NCBI GenBank assembly: GCA_033439265.1
Contig: JAVTVX010000004.1
Location: 13,033,701 to 13,097,700 of the forward strand
Source: Dillenia suffruticosa
Lineage: Eukaryota > Streptophyta > Magnoliopsida > Dilleniales > Dilleniaceae
Direction: 5' to 3'
Length of the DNA stretch: 64,000 nucleotides
The translations under genes and the position numbers were made by a program. Below the pieces are notes generated by a model. It was given only the letters and a program-made list of their open reading frames with translations, made no database searches and had not been told where the DNA came from. Below, piece by piece: positions 10,764-23,900 of this stretch (position 1 is its first letter; each line of letters opens with the position of its first letter).

Positions 10764-13051
10764 ATGGAGTACACTGTTGCAGACTTTACTTCAAGCTCTC
10801 GGGACCCTAGTGTCTTGACCTTATAGGCCACACACCGATCTGAGTCTATCTGGGAGACAGGCACTGATACCCCTCTAGAGGTACAACGTTCGAACCGTGC
10901 ATTTTGGGCAACTCGATTTCTTGATATTAGGATACATGAGATTTTATTGCGGATTGAGTTTTATGGTGTATATAGCTGTGGCCATCTTTAGCAAGATCAT
11001 GCTCTTATCACCGTATTTGTAGAGCGGTGAAGACAGGAGACGTATACTTTTCACTTACTTGTCGATGAGGCGACGATTACGTTACAGGACATTTTGGTCC
11101 TACTGGGGTTGCCTGCAGATAGAGATGTGGTTATATGAGTAGATTACTCCTGTTCTATTGTTGAGTGGCAGGACGTTTGTCGTGATTTGTTGGATTTCTA
11201 TCCTGCACCGGAGGATTTTTTTGGGGACAATCTTAAGATACGGGCAATAACGGATTTTCTTGATGCACATCCTTTGGAGCTAGACACAGATGCAATATTA
11301 GTTGAGTTCCACGCACGTTGTCGCATTATACAGTTGTTGAGTACTTTTTTTGGGGATTAGTCGGGATCGAGAGTTAAACTTTGTTATTTGGAGTTTTTAA
11401 GAGATTTAGAGTGTGTGGGACGGTATAGTTGGGGCGATGCTGTATTGACGACACTTTATAGAGCTTTGTGTTGGGCTTGTATTGATGTAGTTAGATAGAT
11501 TTTTTATCCCGTTTTACTTGTATAGGTACTTTCCTCTACTTTATAATTAATTCATTTTTTTTCTAACACTAGTTTTTTTTTTTTTTTTTTTTATAAATAA
11601 TTGATCATTTATTAAATATATTTTATTTTATCAGTTTTGGGTATGGGAGAGAGTTCCCATATTTACCTCGATCAAGCATCATTCTGTTGATCTGATACCA
11701 TCTGCTCCACACCTACCCGTTGGTCCTCGAGGATCACGGTACGTAATGTTGATTTGTTTTTTTTTAATTTATCTAAACTATCTTAACTTTGTTATACGGC
11801 GTGCTGACATTAATTTATTTGTATATAGTTGGAATGTCCCTTATAGTTATGTTCATACAGGACAGTTCGTTCTCAGAACGTACATAGACCAATTGGATCA
11901 TATGAGAGATACCGGGATCAGTATAAATTTCTTTTCTTAACATGTCATTCAATTTATATATATTTTACTAACAGAATCATTTTTTTCAGTTCATTTGGAT
12001 GCTATATTCGCATGCCGACTTGATAGCGTTGCCTACCTATTGTCTCATCGGCAGTGATATATGGCGTGCTGAAATTCCGTTGATTTGTTTTGAGGTAGTT
12101 GAGTATCATTACCCTCAGACGGTAATGAGATTGTTCGGACTTCTGCAACATGTTCCTTTACTAGTACTTATACACCAGGAGTTAATCGTCTATCTAAACA
12201 CGGGAGGCAAGGGTGCGATTGGACGAGGAGACACTATCTAAACACGGGAGGCAAAGGTACGATTGGACGAGGAGACATGTTGTACACTTGCAACTATAGG
12301 ATAACCAGACATCCCACATTGTGCAGATTTATGACTCTTTCGACGAGTCAAGGACCACATTTGATTATATGCGGTGGTATCGTCAGATCACTCGTTTATA
12401 TATTGCATCTCCTGTCCATCGTTATCATCATGGATACCGACCTACCGCGACACAAATGGAGTATCACGTAAATCAATATATATTTTATAGTTAATGTTAT
12501 GTGTCCGGCCCATTTATTCTTCTATACTTGATGTAACATTTATTTTCTTTTATCTTTTGCAGTGTTTTGAGTTGAAAAATCTGTATTTAATAGCGTCGGA
12601 GCTACTCGCTGAGAAATGAGTGGATTCGAGATTTGGACAGTTCAGAGATGCGTCATGGCATGCGTTTCAATATATCGACCGTGTGCTATTTCACGACTTC
12701 GCTCCCTCGACATCCGTGCACAGACACTCTTTCGCTATACCTTCCACTTCAGGTGCTGTGGATGATTACGATATGGTGACAAAGCTAGATCCATTGTCTT
12801 CCTACCCCACTCCGACTCTTATATACATGAACGATATTGATGAGCTGCCACGAGTTAGAGTTTACGAGAAGCCACCACGACTTAGTGTTTATGAGCGAAG
12901 ATGTCGTCATCCTCGATACTCAGTTGATGTCCCTCTAGTTACATTTCCCGAGGTGGATGAGGGTGTACTATTATACGATATACTTCCATCTACACCTGGT
13001 AGGCTAGCTCGTATTCCCGTGAGATGCAACTGCGACGTCATGCTGGATTAA
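10764..13051 (+). pseudogene. Plant mobile domain (PMD, MAIN/MAIL-like) gene, decayed, several exons
   Basis: ATG 10764 follows an acceptor-like ATTTTAG. Exon 1 (to about 11524) shows TYTFHLLVDEATITLQDILVLLGLP and RYSWGDAVLTTLYRALC, the core of the PMD fold. Further exon-like blocks flanked by AG and GT start at 11635 (FWVWERVPIF..., ending PVGPRGSR), 11830 (WNVPYSYVHTGQF), 11990 (WMLYSHADLIALPTY...PLICFEVVEYHYPQTVMRLFG) and 12564 (SRFGQFRDASWHAFQYIDR), ending at stop 13051. At least four in-frame stops occur in exon 1, and a 43-bp duplication breaks a later exon. PMD proteins occur both as host MAIN/MAIL factors and inside transposons. The MULE TIRs enclose this one, so it is element cargo. 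Confidence 0.8.
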
Positions 13052-13489
13052 CTCCTTGCGTCACTTAGTATACATTTCTCATTTGATTTGTATTAAATTT
13101 GAATTTTGTAATCATTACCTTCATTTGTTTTAAAAGTGATTTTCTTTTTTGATTTCTTATTGTTGTATATTTCTAACGAAATTTAGGATAGTTGATTAAC
13201 ATTATGTGATGATTTCGTTTCAAAATATTGTCTTATTAGTTTATCGTATTTTTATTGTTTGTATTTAATAGTTTGTGCTTTTGTTCATATAGTATATTGG
13301 AGTATTGGTGATAGTATTCGGAATATATATATTGGTGGCTGAAAACACTGTCTTCAGTCAGGTACTCTGGAATATGGGTGATGGTATTCGGTATATGTAT
13401 ACTAGTGGCTGAAAACACCGTCTTGAGATAGGTGCTATATGTAGGTTGAGGCAGAGGCATGACCAGGTGGGTGTGGGGAGGGGGCAGAA

Positions 13490-13709
13490 CATGTTTTGCA
13501 CTCAAGGAGTGCGAAACAAGTATTGCACTTTGTGAGTGCGATACTCAATTTCCCCGACAAATAAAAAAAATCATAAAAAACCAAAAAAATAAATAAATAA
13601 ATTTGATTTCACACTCTAAGAGTACGATATCGATATTTTGGAAAGAAAATAAAATTAACGCTATTTGCGTAATTTTTTTCTAAAAGTACATTATTTAGGT
13701 AAATAACCC
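13490..13709. repeat. MULE right terminal inverted repeat
   Basis: This is the reverse-complement partner of 8398-8612. It contains CGCAATTT-like and GTGCGAAACAAG / TGAGTGCGATACTC blocks at 13500-13550, then ATATCGATATTTTGGAAAG and CTATTTGCGTAATTTTTTTC before the terminal TTATTTAGGTAAATAACCC. Confidence 0.8.
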
Positions 13710-13724
13710 TAAAATTCTTCATCA

Positions 13725-14640
13725 ACCCCCCCTTTAAGGCCTAGACTCCAAAATTGAACCGCAAAATACTGATCACCATGTACTCTCTCTTCTTTTTCTT
13801 TCTCGTGTAGTTCTGCCCTTATTTCTTCTCTCTGTCTTTGTGGGCAAAGAGGAGATAAAACACTTCCCTTCAAATCAAAAAATCAATTTTCCTTTCTCTT
13901 CCAAAAACCAATCAATTAGTTTTTACCTCTTTGATACCAATCAATCCGCAAATCAACAATCAATAAGGGAGAAAATTGATTAAAAAGAAAGAGAAAAAGA
14001 AACAGAGGAAAAATCAAGAGAAACAAAAGAAGACGTGAGAAAATTTACAAGAAAAAGATAATTGATTGAAAATGGAGAAGTGAGAGCATGCAGAAGAGAG
14101 TGATTAAAATTGATGGATAGAATTGAAAAGAGAGAACAGATTGAGAAGAGCATGTAGAGAAGAGAGAATGAAATAGAGAAAAGAGATTGGCTCAAAATCT
14201 ATCGAGAGAGAAAAGAAGTCATTGGTCGATTCATCAGAATCAAAGAGACAGAATGTATATAGGCTAGGGATAGATGCATCATTTTATTCAGGGCCAAAAA
14301 TCATCGTTTCAAATGTTTCAAATAAATCGGTGTTATTTCAAAATTTCTACATAAACATCCAAAAAATTTGATTTTGCCATCCATTAAGAATTTTTTAAAC
14401 TACTTTATGTGGTAACTTTCATTGTCCCATTTTGAAAACATAAAGTACAATTAATTTTCACACCAGTCCCTAGAAAATTCAGATCACAAAACAAAATAAA
14501 TAAGTAAATAAATAAATAATAATCAAAAAAATGAAGAGGGAAGCATGAGGAAGGCGATTGTAGATAACTCTTGGTTTGTAGCTTCAGAAGGAAGCACTTG
14601 GGATTCAAAAGATCCATACACTTGTGGTATAAACTATAAA
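13725..14640. other. Non-coding interval downstream of ALG2
   Basis: No gene is recognised. 13970-14220 is strongly purine-rich on the plus strand (runs of GAGAAA, AAGAGA), and the ORFs there are low complexity. 14290-14640 is AT-rich. On the minus strand AATAAA-like words occur near 14285 and 14500, either of which could serve ALG2 polyadenylation, but none can be chosen from sequence alone. Confidence 0.4.
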
Positions 14641-14792
14641 CGGATCACTCCTTGAGCTAATTCTTGTAACCATCTTGTAATGGCCAAACTAAACCAAAAT
14701 CTTTGATTTTGGATTGTTCACGAACACATCCTGGTTGTGCAAGTCCACATAAAACCTAGTATAAAGGTAATCCCTCCATTACACTCATTTAC

Positions 14793-14926
14793 CAGTGAGT
14801 TCAATTGAATAAGATCACAACAATAACTATCTTCATATTCATGTCATTACTCCAACAAGCAGTCAGTTCAATTGAATAAGATCACAACAATAACTATCTT
14901 CATATTCATGTCATTACTCCAACAAG
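14793..14926 (-). repeat. 67-bp tandem duplication in ALG2 3' UTR
   Basis: 14793-14859 and 14860-14926 are identical except for one base (G/C at 14797/14864). Each opens CAGT(G/C)AGTTCAATTG and ends TTACTCCAACAAG. The second copy ends one base before the ALG2 stop codon (14930-14928), so the duplication lies wholly in the start of the 3' UTR. Confidence 0.95.
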
Positions 14927-14927
14927 G

Positions 14928-17900
14928 TCACTCTTTCTTGCTCCGCACAACATCAAGCAGAATCTGATTTAGTCGCTTACCAAATGTCTTTGTGGAGAAT
15001 GATTCAGAAACATGATGTCGAGCATCTCTTCCCATTTTTTCTGCCATCTGTGGGTCCTTGATATATTTGGCCATGGCCAAAGCAAAGTCGTGTGGTGTAG
15101 GGTCACAAAGGAATCCTGTTTCCCCATTTCTAATTGTTTCCACAGGCCCGCCACTATTGCAGGCTATAACAGGTTTACAGGCTGCCATTGCCTCCAGAGG
15201 AACAATCCCAAAGTGCTCATCCTATATCAGTTAGAACAATAAACAATTAACAATCATTGTTGGCTTCCCGTAATTTGTTTCAATGAAAGCATATAAAAAT
15301 GATACTGCACCATTGGGGTGTAGATGACGCATAAACATTCAGAGAGCAGCTTATTCCTTTCAAACGTGGAGCATGACGTGATAAAGTTTACTCGATCTGA
15401 CAATCCTTCCCTTTCCACCAGTTTTTTAAGCTCTTCTAAATACTCGACATTTTCTTTGAGGCGTTCATCATAGCCACCTGTTTGAGAGAGAACCCATGGA
15501 AATGAATAAAATTTACATCAATAGCATAAACCACAAATAATCCTACTAATGGTACCGTGTTTATAATTAAATCAGTAATTCTTAATAAACCAAAGATATC
15601 TTCCTGCTTAAGACTATAATATAAGCCCAATCAAGGGGTTGGTTGAAACCATTCTGCAGTTGATTTAGATTATCAGAACCAAGAAGCGGTGTATACAAAA
15701 GATGACCAATCAATTCTACATTGTTTTTCCAAGAGAACATCTATTCAAAGGAGCAATTCCTACTCTGTTGAAGGTTATCTTGAGTTAAATCCTTCCCCAG
15801 GTTCCCAAGAAGAGGAAACAAGAAAAATGATGTATTAATACTTCCAAGAGGAGGCTTCGTGGGGGAGAAGAAACATCTCCAAGTTCGAAGAAAACCCTCT
15901 CATTGTTCTAAAATCCATTGGACATAGGTTTTCCAGAGATACCATCAGGATAGTAGAAAGTGTGGGCAACAGTAATTTTATTCACATATATTAGCTATAA
16001 TATTTGTTTTTTTTGGGGGGGGGGGAACCAAGGCTAAACAAAAGTTCCCCCAACAAAGTCATTTATTAACAAAGCAAACTAACTAATATAAAACAACTAA
16101 GTGCCAATGTAGTGCTGTCACGAAGCAGCTGGACACTCACCTAGGTGCCCCAACCAAAGCAAAGAGAGGCCCGGGCACCTCAAAAAGCCTCAGATGCTGG
16201 GCTTTGCTCAGGCGCAGCTTAGGCAAGTGCCGGGGTGAAGTTTTCTTCTTTTTTTCCTTTTTTTTTTCCCCTCCTTACTGTAATAGACCAATTTGTCCGT
16301 CATAATTTATTGGAAGAGCTACAAGGTTAAGGATATTTTTCTAGGTCCCACAATTAGGTTAGAATTAGAAAGAATTAATTAAAAAAAAAGAGAGACGAAA
16401 GAAGAAAAAGTTGCTGAGGAGAGGAGTGGAAGACGATGCCAAGAAAAATTGGATCAGACATCAGATCTTCCTCTTTTTCTTCATGCTGTTATGCTGCAAA
16501 AATTTCATCAGACTTTTTTTTGTTGTGTTTTTTATTAATTTATTTTTTGTTTTGGGCGGAGGGGAGGGTGGGGGCCTGTGATTGCAAACTTTTTCTTTTT
16601 GGTTCTTTGTTGTCTGCTGCCACTTCGAATGAAGCTGTGTTTAAGTTATTGTGTATTATGGCTCAAGTATCGAAGGCTAAAAGGAGGGAGAAAGACTAGT
16701 CACTAGTGCCCTCTTCTTGGAATTGCTGATTACTTTTTTTTTTTAAAAAAAATAGACCAGATAAGAAATAATAATATAATGCTATAAGGGACCCACTTGA
16801 GAAAAAAAGGGTTTTGTGTCCTGTTCTTTGAATTTGATACTTTCTTATTTCATTTTATTTTGCTGTGGTTTTTGTTTTCTATTGGATACATGCAATAATT
16901 AAAATACTAGTTGCTGATGATTTTATAGAGTGGAATTATGCTTAACAATATTTCTGCATTTCACTTTTATAGGAAATGGCAAGTGAGGAGTCATTAAGCC
17001 CTAGCAAAAGATGATGCTCGGATGATAATCTCACAATAGACACAAAGTACTAAAAATGAAATCTATTTGGTGAAAAATACGACTTTATTTGATTATTTAA
17101 TATTTTGAATTTCATTTTGATTGTTTAATGATCTAATCATAATTTTTAAGATATATATTTTTGATTTATATATTATAACATAATACTACATACATCGATG
17201 CCTTGCTTCACTCGGGTAGCGCCTAGCGCCTTAGGCATTTTCATAGCCTTAGCGCTTTTAGAGCCCAGCGGCTATAACAACACTAAGCTAGTGCAAATTC
17301 ATATGACCATTGGAAAATTTAGAAAGTAACAAAAAGCAAACATCATGACTTACCTGCAATGGTCAATGTCACACTATCGGAGTTACGACCATAAAAAAGA
17401 TCTCCCTTAAGTGATCGAAGCATGGCAAAGGCTGAAACTGCTAAATCTATGTTCTTCTTCCTTTCAAAGCGGTTAATAGAGAGGAAATTCAACCTACAAA
17501 AGAATGACACAATCGAATATTTATATAAGATGAAAATGTCACCAGAATCTTTTATACCATTGCAGAAGCATGCCTAGCATTAGAATTTACCAAGAGATAA
17601 GTGGACATGCAGGCTCTTACTTAAAAGCATTTGGTTCACTAAATTGATCCACATTGACAGCAGGGTAAAGAACTGCTGGTTGAATTCCTTTGGAATTGAG
17701 ATGCTTGAATGTATTTGCAAAAGTTGATGCTGTAAATTTACTGTTAACGAGGATTAGGTCTGCCAATCCTGAAATACACAAAGCAAGTTGGTCAAATTTC
17801 TAGATGGAACAAAGCATGCATAAGCTAAAGATAGAGCTGATGCAAATTCCGCAAAATAATGGTGCATCCTGGATATCAAAGTGAACCAGTTGTTCTCTCT

Positions 17901-20900
17901 TCTACAACATCTATGGGTTTCCGGTACATTCTTCTAAGAGTAGTAGTGTGTTGAGCCAGCAACAGATCTGGAAAATGGCAATAAAACACCACCTAGATAG
18001 AGAGTGGACTGCATGAGAAAAATTGGGCATAATCCTCTTATATATCAGAAGCTAGGTCAATGTTACCTTTGTAGACCTTTTTAGTTTCATCAGTGGAATG
18101 ACTACAGAGACCTGATCTGCCAGTATGATATCAAATGATGGCCACATGAACAGCACACAGAGAGCAACAAATATGCATCGTAGGTATGCACATATAGCAT
18201 GAAAACGGTAGAAAATATGCCGAGGTAAGAAAGAACCATATACTGTAACTGGGAAGGTACCTGCACATTAGGCAACAATGAAAATAATAAGGAAAATTAA
18301 ATATAAGTATTTTGAAATTAGGAGAAAGAATTGGATAGTGACCATGTGTAGAAGGCAATGTGTAAATGGATTGAGTTTAGTCCAAAGTTTACAGTCCCTG
18401 CCTTCCTCATCTGAATGTCCTAACATGTTTACCAAATTAATAAATTAATATTGAAATTCACATTAATTTTCCCAGTCTGCCCTTAATTCATCTTTTAAAT
18501 TTGATGCATTAGTTGCATCAAAGATCTTGAGTCTTTGGTTTGGAATATCCAGAAAAAGCATCAGAATATATGCCCTTTAAAATTATTTTAAATGAGCAAC
18601 AAGGACAGATTATGCAATACATTATCCCAAATGCAAGTAAATTTCAATTAGTCAGGCATGCAGAAAGAAGGCCACCGTGAAGAATAGATTTGACCATGTG
18701 TAAAAAGTGGCTCCAAATACAATGGAAGCAAAATATGTATACCAATTACAGCAGAGAAAACAACTAAATCCTACAAGAAAGGTAAGATATCTTCAGATTC
18801 CCAATCACTTTTCCAATCTTACAAGAAAGCCATGTGTATTTCCTGATACGTCACAATTTCATCAACAAGGTGGAATCACAATTTATGGATCCTTAGGCAT
18901 TTCCAATGCTGTACTCAACCATGTGTCAAGTCCATATAATTCCTTACAGCCAATTAGGCCACGCACCGAAGACTAGCAGATGAGAGATGAAGAAGCTATT
19001 TCCTAAATATGCTTTCATTCTTCTTGGATTCCATCTCTCTTCCACAGACATAGGTTTCTAGCCCAAATATATGTTTAAATTATATATATTTTATATATCC
19101 ACTTTTACATCAATCCTACTGCAGTTGTTCAATTGCTGAGCTTTCTCAGCTGTTGGACAATGCATCGAGATCAATAAAGGTGGCATTCCAGGAAAATCAG
19201 GGTGGCTATGAGGTCAAAAGATAAATAGACTAACATATACCCAATGCAGTGATTCATCATCTCCAACAAGTCGTTATTGTTGTTCTTTGCAGAGGATAGT
19301 ATAACGATTGGCCAATGTTCTCTGTTCATAACTTTTGGACATAACAGATGATGGCCCAAAAGTTACGACTGTTTGTCAGAAAGAGGTAAAAGGGGCTTGG
19401 AATTGATTACATCCTATAGTTCTTGTACTCCTTACAAAAATATACATGTTAACATGCTATATCTGTTAAAGGCACAACCTGGAACTAACTAAATTGGTGC
19501 AGCTCGTAGCTATATAGATATCAGACTATTGATAACACTATCAACCTGGAGCAAGGGAAGATGATTATTTTTAGGATAGTTACATTCGAAATCATAAACC
19601 TTTGGTTTTTCAATTTAGTCCTAAATGTCAAAATTTGGATAATTTAGTACTAAAGGTTCAACAAAAGTTGCAATTGAGGACATCAAACACAGAGAATGGA
19701 AACGGTCAACGTGAATTGTGCAGTAGAATTTTTCTTTGTTTTCTAATGTAAGAAATGAATTTCATTAGTTAAATACTCAAGAAAGAAAAAGAATAAGAAC
19801 ATTTTTGTGTTCAGCTCACGAACACTTGAAATTTAAGATCTCTAATATTAAGTCTGAAGTCTAAGGCAGAAACAAAGAGGGGTGCATTAAAGGTCTTCAT
19901 CCCTTTTGTTATGGTCCAAGAAATTAATCACAGGACATGCCCCAATAATGATTCACTCTCGCTCCTGGTCGAGTATAGGGAAACAGTCCCCCTCAATTTG
20001 TTGTTCACAGTCTGAAGTATCTGATCAGGTAGAGGTGGAGCAAGCAGAAAGAGCATAAAAAAAGTAGCAAGATTAGAGTTTGAAAGTGGTACTTGGTCCC
20101 TATTCTTCAATTGAACATAAACCAAATTGAATATAGTTGTACCGCTTACGTGTGTGAAACAAGCAAGCCACAGATGGGCTAGACGGAGATCAAATTTTTG
20201 GATTTCAAGTGGGGAGACAAGTGGTTTTTGGTTTTTGCGGTTAAAGTGTTTGAACAGTTATTGATGGGATTCAGGGTTCTTAGTTTTCTGTAGGTGTTCT
20301 TGTTTTCATTTTTCTTCTATTTAAAATACTTTGAATTGATAAATAACGTCTTATTATTACCATTTTTTATATTTTATTTTTTATTTGTATGCTTTATAGT
20401 TTGAGAAATATATTTCAATATTTGTTATGTTTTATCTATTCAGGTCCGCTCCAGCCATCTTAGTGCTGCAGGCACTTAGATGGTCAAAGTTCCACATCAC
20501 CTATTTTAGTTTCTCTCTGTCTGATGCACTTGATTGTTACTTCTGTTAAACCTAGTTATTTCTCTTTTTTTTTTTTTTTTTTTTTAATTCTTAACACAAG
20601 CAACTACAACCAAAAAATGCAAAGGTGGGCCATCAGAAAGGACTGTCATTGCCTCATAGCAACAGACTGAACCACAAAAAAAAGTCTGAAAAAAAAGAAA
20701 GAAACTTACCAGAAACAGTCTCCTCAAAACATCGAGATCTGTCATGGTGAGCAGTGAAAATATGAACATGGTGACCAAATGATGCAAGTTCCATGGCAGC
20801 ATCAACAATCAGTCTTTCAGCTCCACCTAGAAGTGATGGCAAATTACACTTTAGTTCAATGAAAGTGAAAAGAGGTCTCCATCACGATGACAGAAGTTAA

Positions 20901-23900
20901 TGACTAGATTGATGGGAAGGAACCATGATGAGGGAAGCTTAAAATTAAAAGGGTAAAATAAAATTAGAGAAGAAAAGAGACGAAGATGACAAAGAAAAGG
21001 ACACCGAGAACTCAAATGGTCTTACACTTTAAACTAGTCCGATAAATTCATCATACACTAACCCTAGCATTACGTTATAATATGTTAAAGCTTTGAAAAC
21101 ATTAACAATGCATACAATACCTCAAGAGAAAAATTTTCACAGGATTAGCTCAGAGAAGGTACACCACTCTACCAAAGAAATTTCTTGAAATTACCAAAAT
21201 GGACATACCAAATACTCGGTACACATTCCGGAAGTTTACACAATATTATTTTCATGAGAAATCTTCCCACATGAAGCATATGTATTTCCAAGTGACTAAT
21301 AAAAGGTTTATGAACTACCCAACAAAATGAATGCCCAGTAACAACTTCAGCAGAAAAAATATGGGCATGGATATGGTTGTAGCATTGATAGGATATCAGG
21401 AAGAGCAGTAGTTTTTAATGACAGAAAACGAGACACTAGTGATATATCTACCATTTGGAGTGTTGAAACTCAATAATTATTTGACTTTTTAAAGGAATAT
21501 TAGCAGTTCTTTCTTCTGGATACACATGTAGTTGAATTATCCTATTTGACCTTTAATTTAAGTTAAAAATTCCATAATAGAATAACAGAAAATGAGACAT
21601 TAGTGATATATCTACCATATGGAGTGTTGAAACTCAATAATTATTTGAGTTTTTAAAGGAATATTAGCAGTTCTTTCTTCTGGATCCACATGCGGTTGAA
21701 TTTGCTTATTTGACCTTTAATTTAAGTTAAAAATTCCATAATAGTATAAACTTGAACAGCAGTGTTGTTTAACATGATGGGGCTTCACCTAAATTCCTTC
21801 AATAAAAGAGGGGATTGAAATGGTTTGAGATGGAAAAGAGAGCATGAATACAAGGACTTTGTAGATTCATTAACTAGGCTTTTACAGAGAAACTGAGTTT
21901 CATTATACCATGCATAATGTCCGTATTTCAGTTGTGAAATACATTTTGATTATCCCAAAAAAAAATTTAACTATGACGATTAGAAAGATAGCATAAAAAA
22001 ATAAATAAAAAAAAGAACATCACCCTTAACTCTCTTTGAAAACTGTCAGTTCTTTCAAATGTCAACCTTTTTTGTATTTCAATGTCTTGAATACTTGCAG
22101 GATTTAAGGAATTGATCACCCCTTTCTAACTCTCTTTGATTAAGTTATCCTTAAACAAGATTCACGGTCCACCCTTGACACCCGTCAATTAGACTTTTTC
22201 CAGCCACCCAAAAAAAGTAAATTATAGAAGGGCTGCCTTTGCTTTCTTGTTCAACTATAAAAAGCTATCCAAGACCAAATTTACACCCAATCCTACAAGC
22301 ATCTAAACCATGCCCAACATGAAATACACAATATACCATGTCTCTTTGTCCAATAACAATGCAGGAGCCGATCCTTGTCTTTAGCTCTTCTACACAAAGT
22401 AGCATGTTCATCCTGCCAGGATTTTTACATTATAACTAATTGTCTATGAGGAGTTTGTAGATGGGGCCTCGCTTAAATTCCTTCAATAAAATGGGGGATT
22501 GAAGTGGTCTGAGAGGGAAAAGAGAGCACATCCACGTGGAGTTTGTAGATTCATTAACTGGGCTTTCATAGCAACACTTTTATTAAACCATGATATACTA
22601 GGTCCATGCATAATGTCCTTATGTCAGTAGTGAAATATATTTTGATTATCCATAAAAATTAACTATGTCGATTAGAAAGATAGTAATAAAAAAAATTAAA
22701 AAAAAGAACATCATTAGAACTAGTAAAATGAGGTGTTGATAACTAACAAATCTTCTTGTTTCAAGTTTCAACCTTCTTTATATTTCAATGGCTTGAATAC
22801 ACGAACGGTAGCCAGCCATAGCCAATCCCAAACTCGGGTAAAGGAGGGTTGCATTAAGTAACTAATCTGTGTAAAACTAAACCAAAAATTTATGTATGGA
22901 TCCTTTACATACAAAAGGATGGAGGGATTGACATAGATACATCACATAAAATACAAACAAAATAGTCGAAATGGAGATATAAATCAGGTATTCTATGCGA
23001 TCAAAAAGTGGCTCCAAAACTTAGAGATCTGAATGCTAGGCCATGAACCAAAAGAACAAGTAGAAGATCAAAGTTGCGGAGATGAGAATGTTAATGTGGA
23101 TGTGCAAAAGATAAGAAATGAATATATTAAGGAGAAAGTTGGAGTTGCGCCTATCAAAAAAAAATTGAGGAAAACACAATTAAGATGGTATGGACAAGTA
23201 CATAAGCAACCGATAAAGTCTTGAGTTATGCGGTGCGAGACTATGACAAATACTCATATTAACTGAGGAATAGGGAGATTTAAGAAAAAATGGATAACAA
23301 CAATAAAATACAAATTATCTAAATATAGATGAAAATATAATATAAGATAAAGTACAATAACGTAAAAGTATCTATATTGTTAACTCCGCTTAGTGGGATA
23401 AAAGCACAATTTTTGTTGTCATATAAAGATAACAATCATATAAATGAGCATGCGATATAAAATAGAGTATAATGGCGTAGAAAGATCCATATAGCTGACC
23501 TTACTTATTGAGATAAAAGTTTTGTTGTTGTTGTTGTAATGGCTTGAATACTTGCAATGATCTCCCCTTTTTATCTATCTTTGATTAAGTAATCCTTAAA
23601 CAAGACTCGCGGTCCACCCTTGACACCCTTCAACTAGACATTTTCCAGACACCCAAAACACAGTAATTTATAGAAGGGCAATCTGCTTTTGCTTCCTTGT
23701 TCAACTATAGAAAGCTATACAAGACCAAATTTACACCCAATCCTGCAAGCACCTAAACCACGCCCACCATGAAATAAACATAACCACCATGAAACAAACA
23801 ATTTACCATGTCTCCTTGTCCAATAACAATGCAGGAGCCGACAATTCCCCGTCTTTAGCTGTTCTGCACAAGTGGTACGCTCACCGCACCGGGATTTTTA

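Larger units (their letters stand above)
8398..13709 (+). mobile_element. Mutator-like element (MULE) carrying a plant mobile domain gene
   Basis: The ends are inverted repeats. The left end starts TGGTTATTTACCTAAATAA, and the right end read in reverse starts GGGTTATTTACCTAAATAA. Similarity extends through ATTACGCAAATAG and CCAAAATATCGAT, with a further matching CGCACT(T/C)ACAAAGTG block about 180 bp in. Flanks are TAGAATTCT (8389-8397) and TAAAATTCT (13710-13718), a 9-bp target duplication with one change, the size diagnostic for Mutator. Inside are a broken MuDR-class transposase (about 9170-10620) and a decayed PMD gene (10764-13051), both on the plus strand. Confidence 0.9.

Noticed and set aside
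13980-14195. Ser/Phe/Leu-rich minus ORF
   Set aside because: It is the translation of a purine-rich low-complexity tract and has no domain.
16436-16699. 87-codon ORF in ALG2 intron 6
   Set aside because: No recognised motif; probably chance within the transposon-like insertion.
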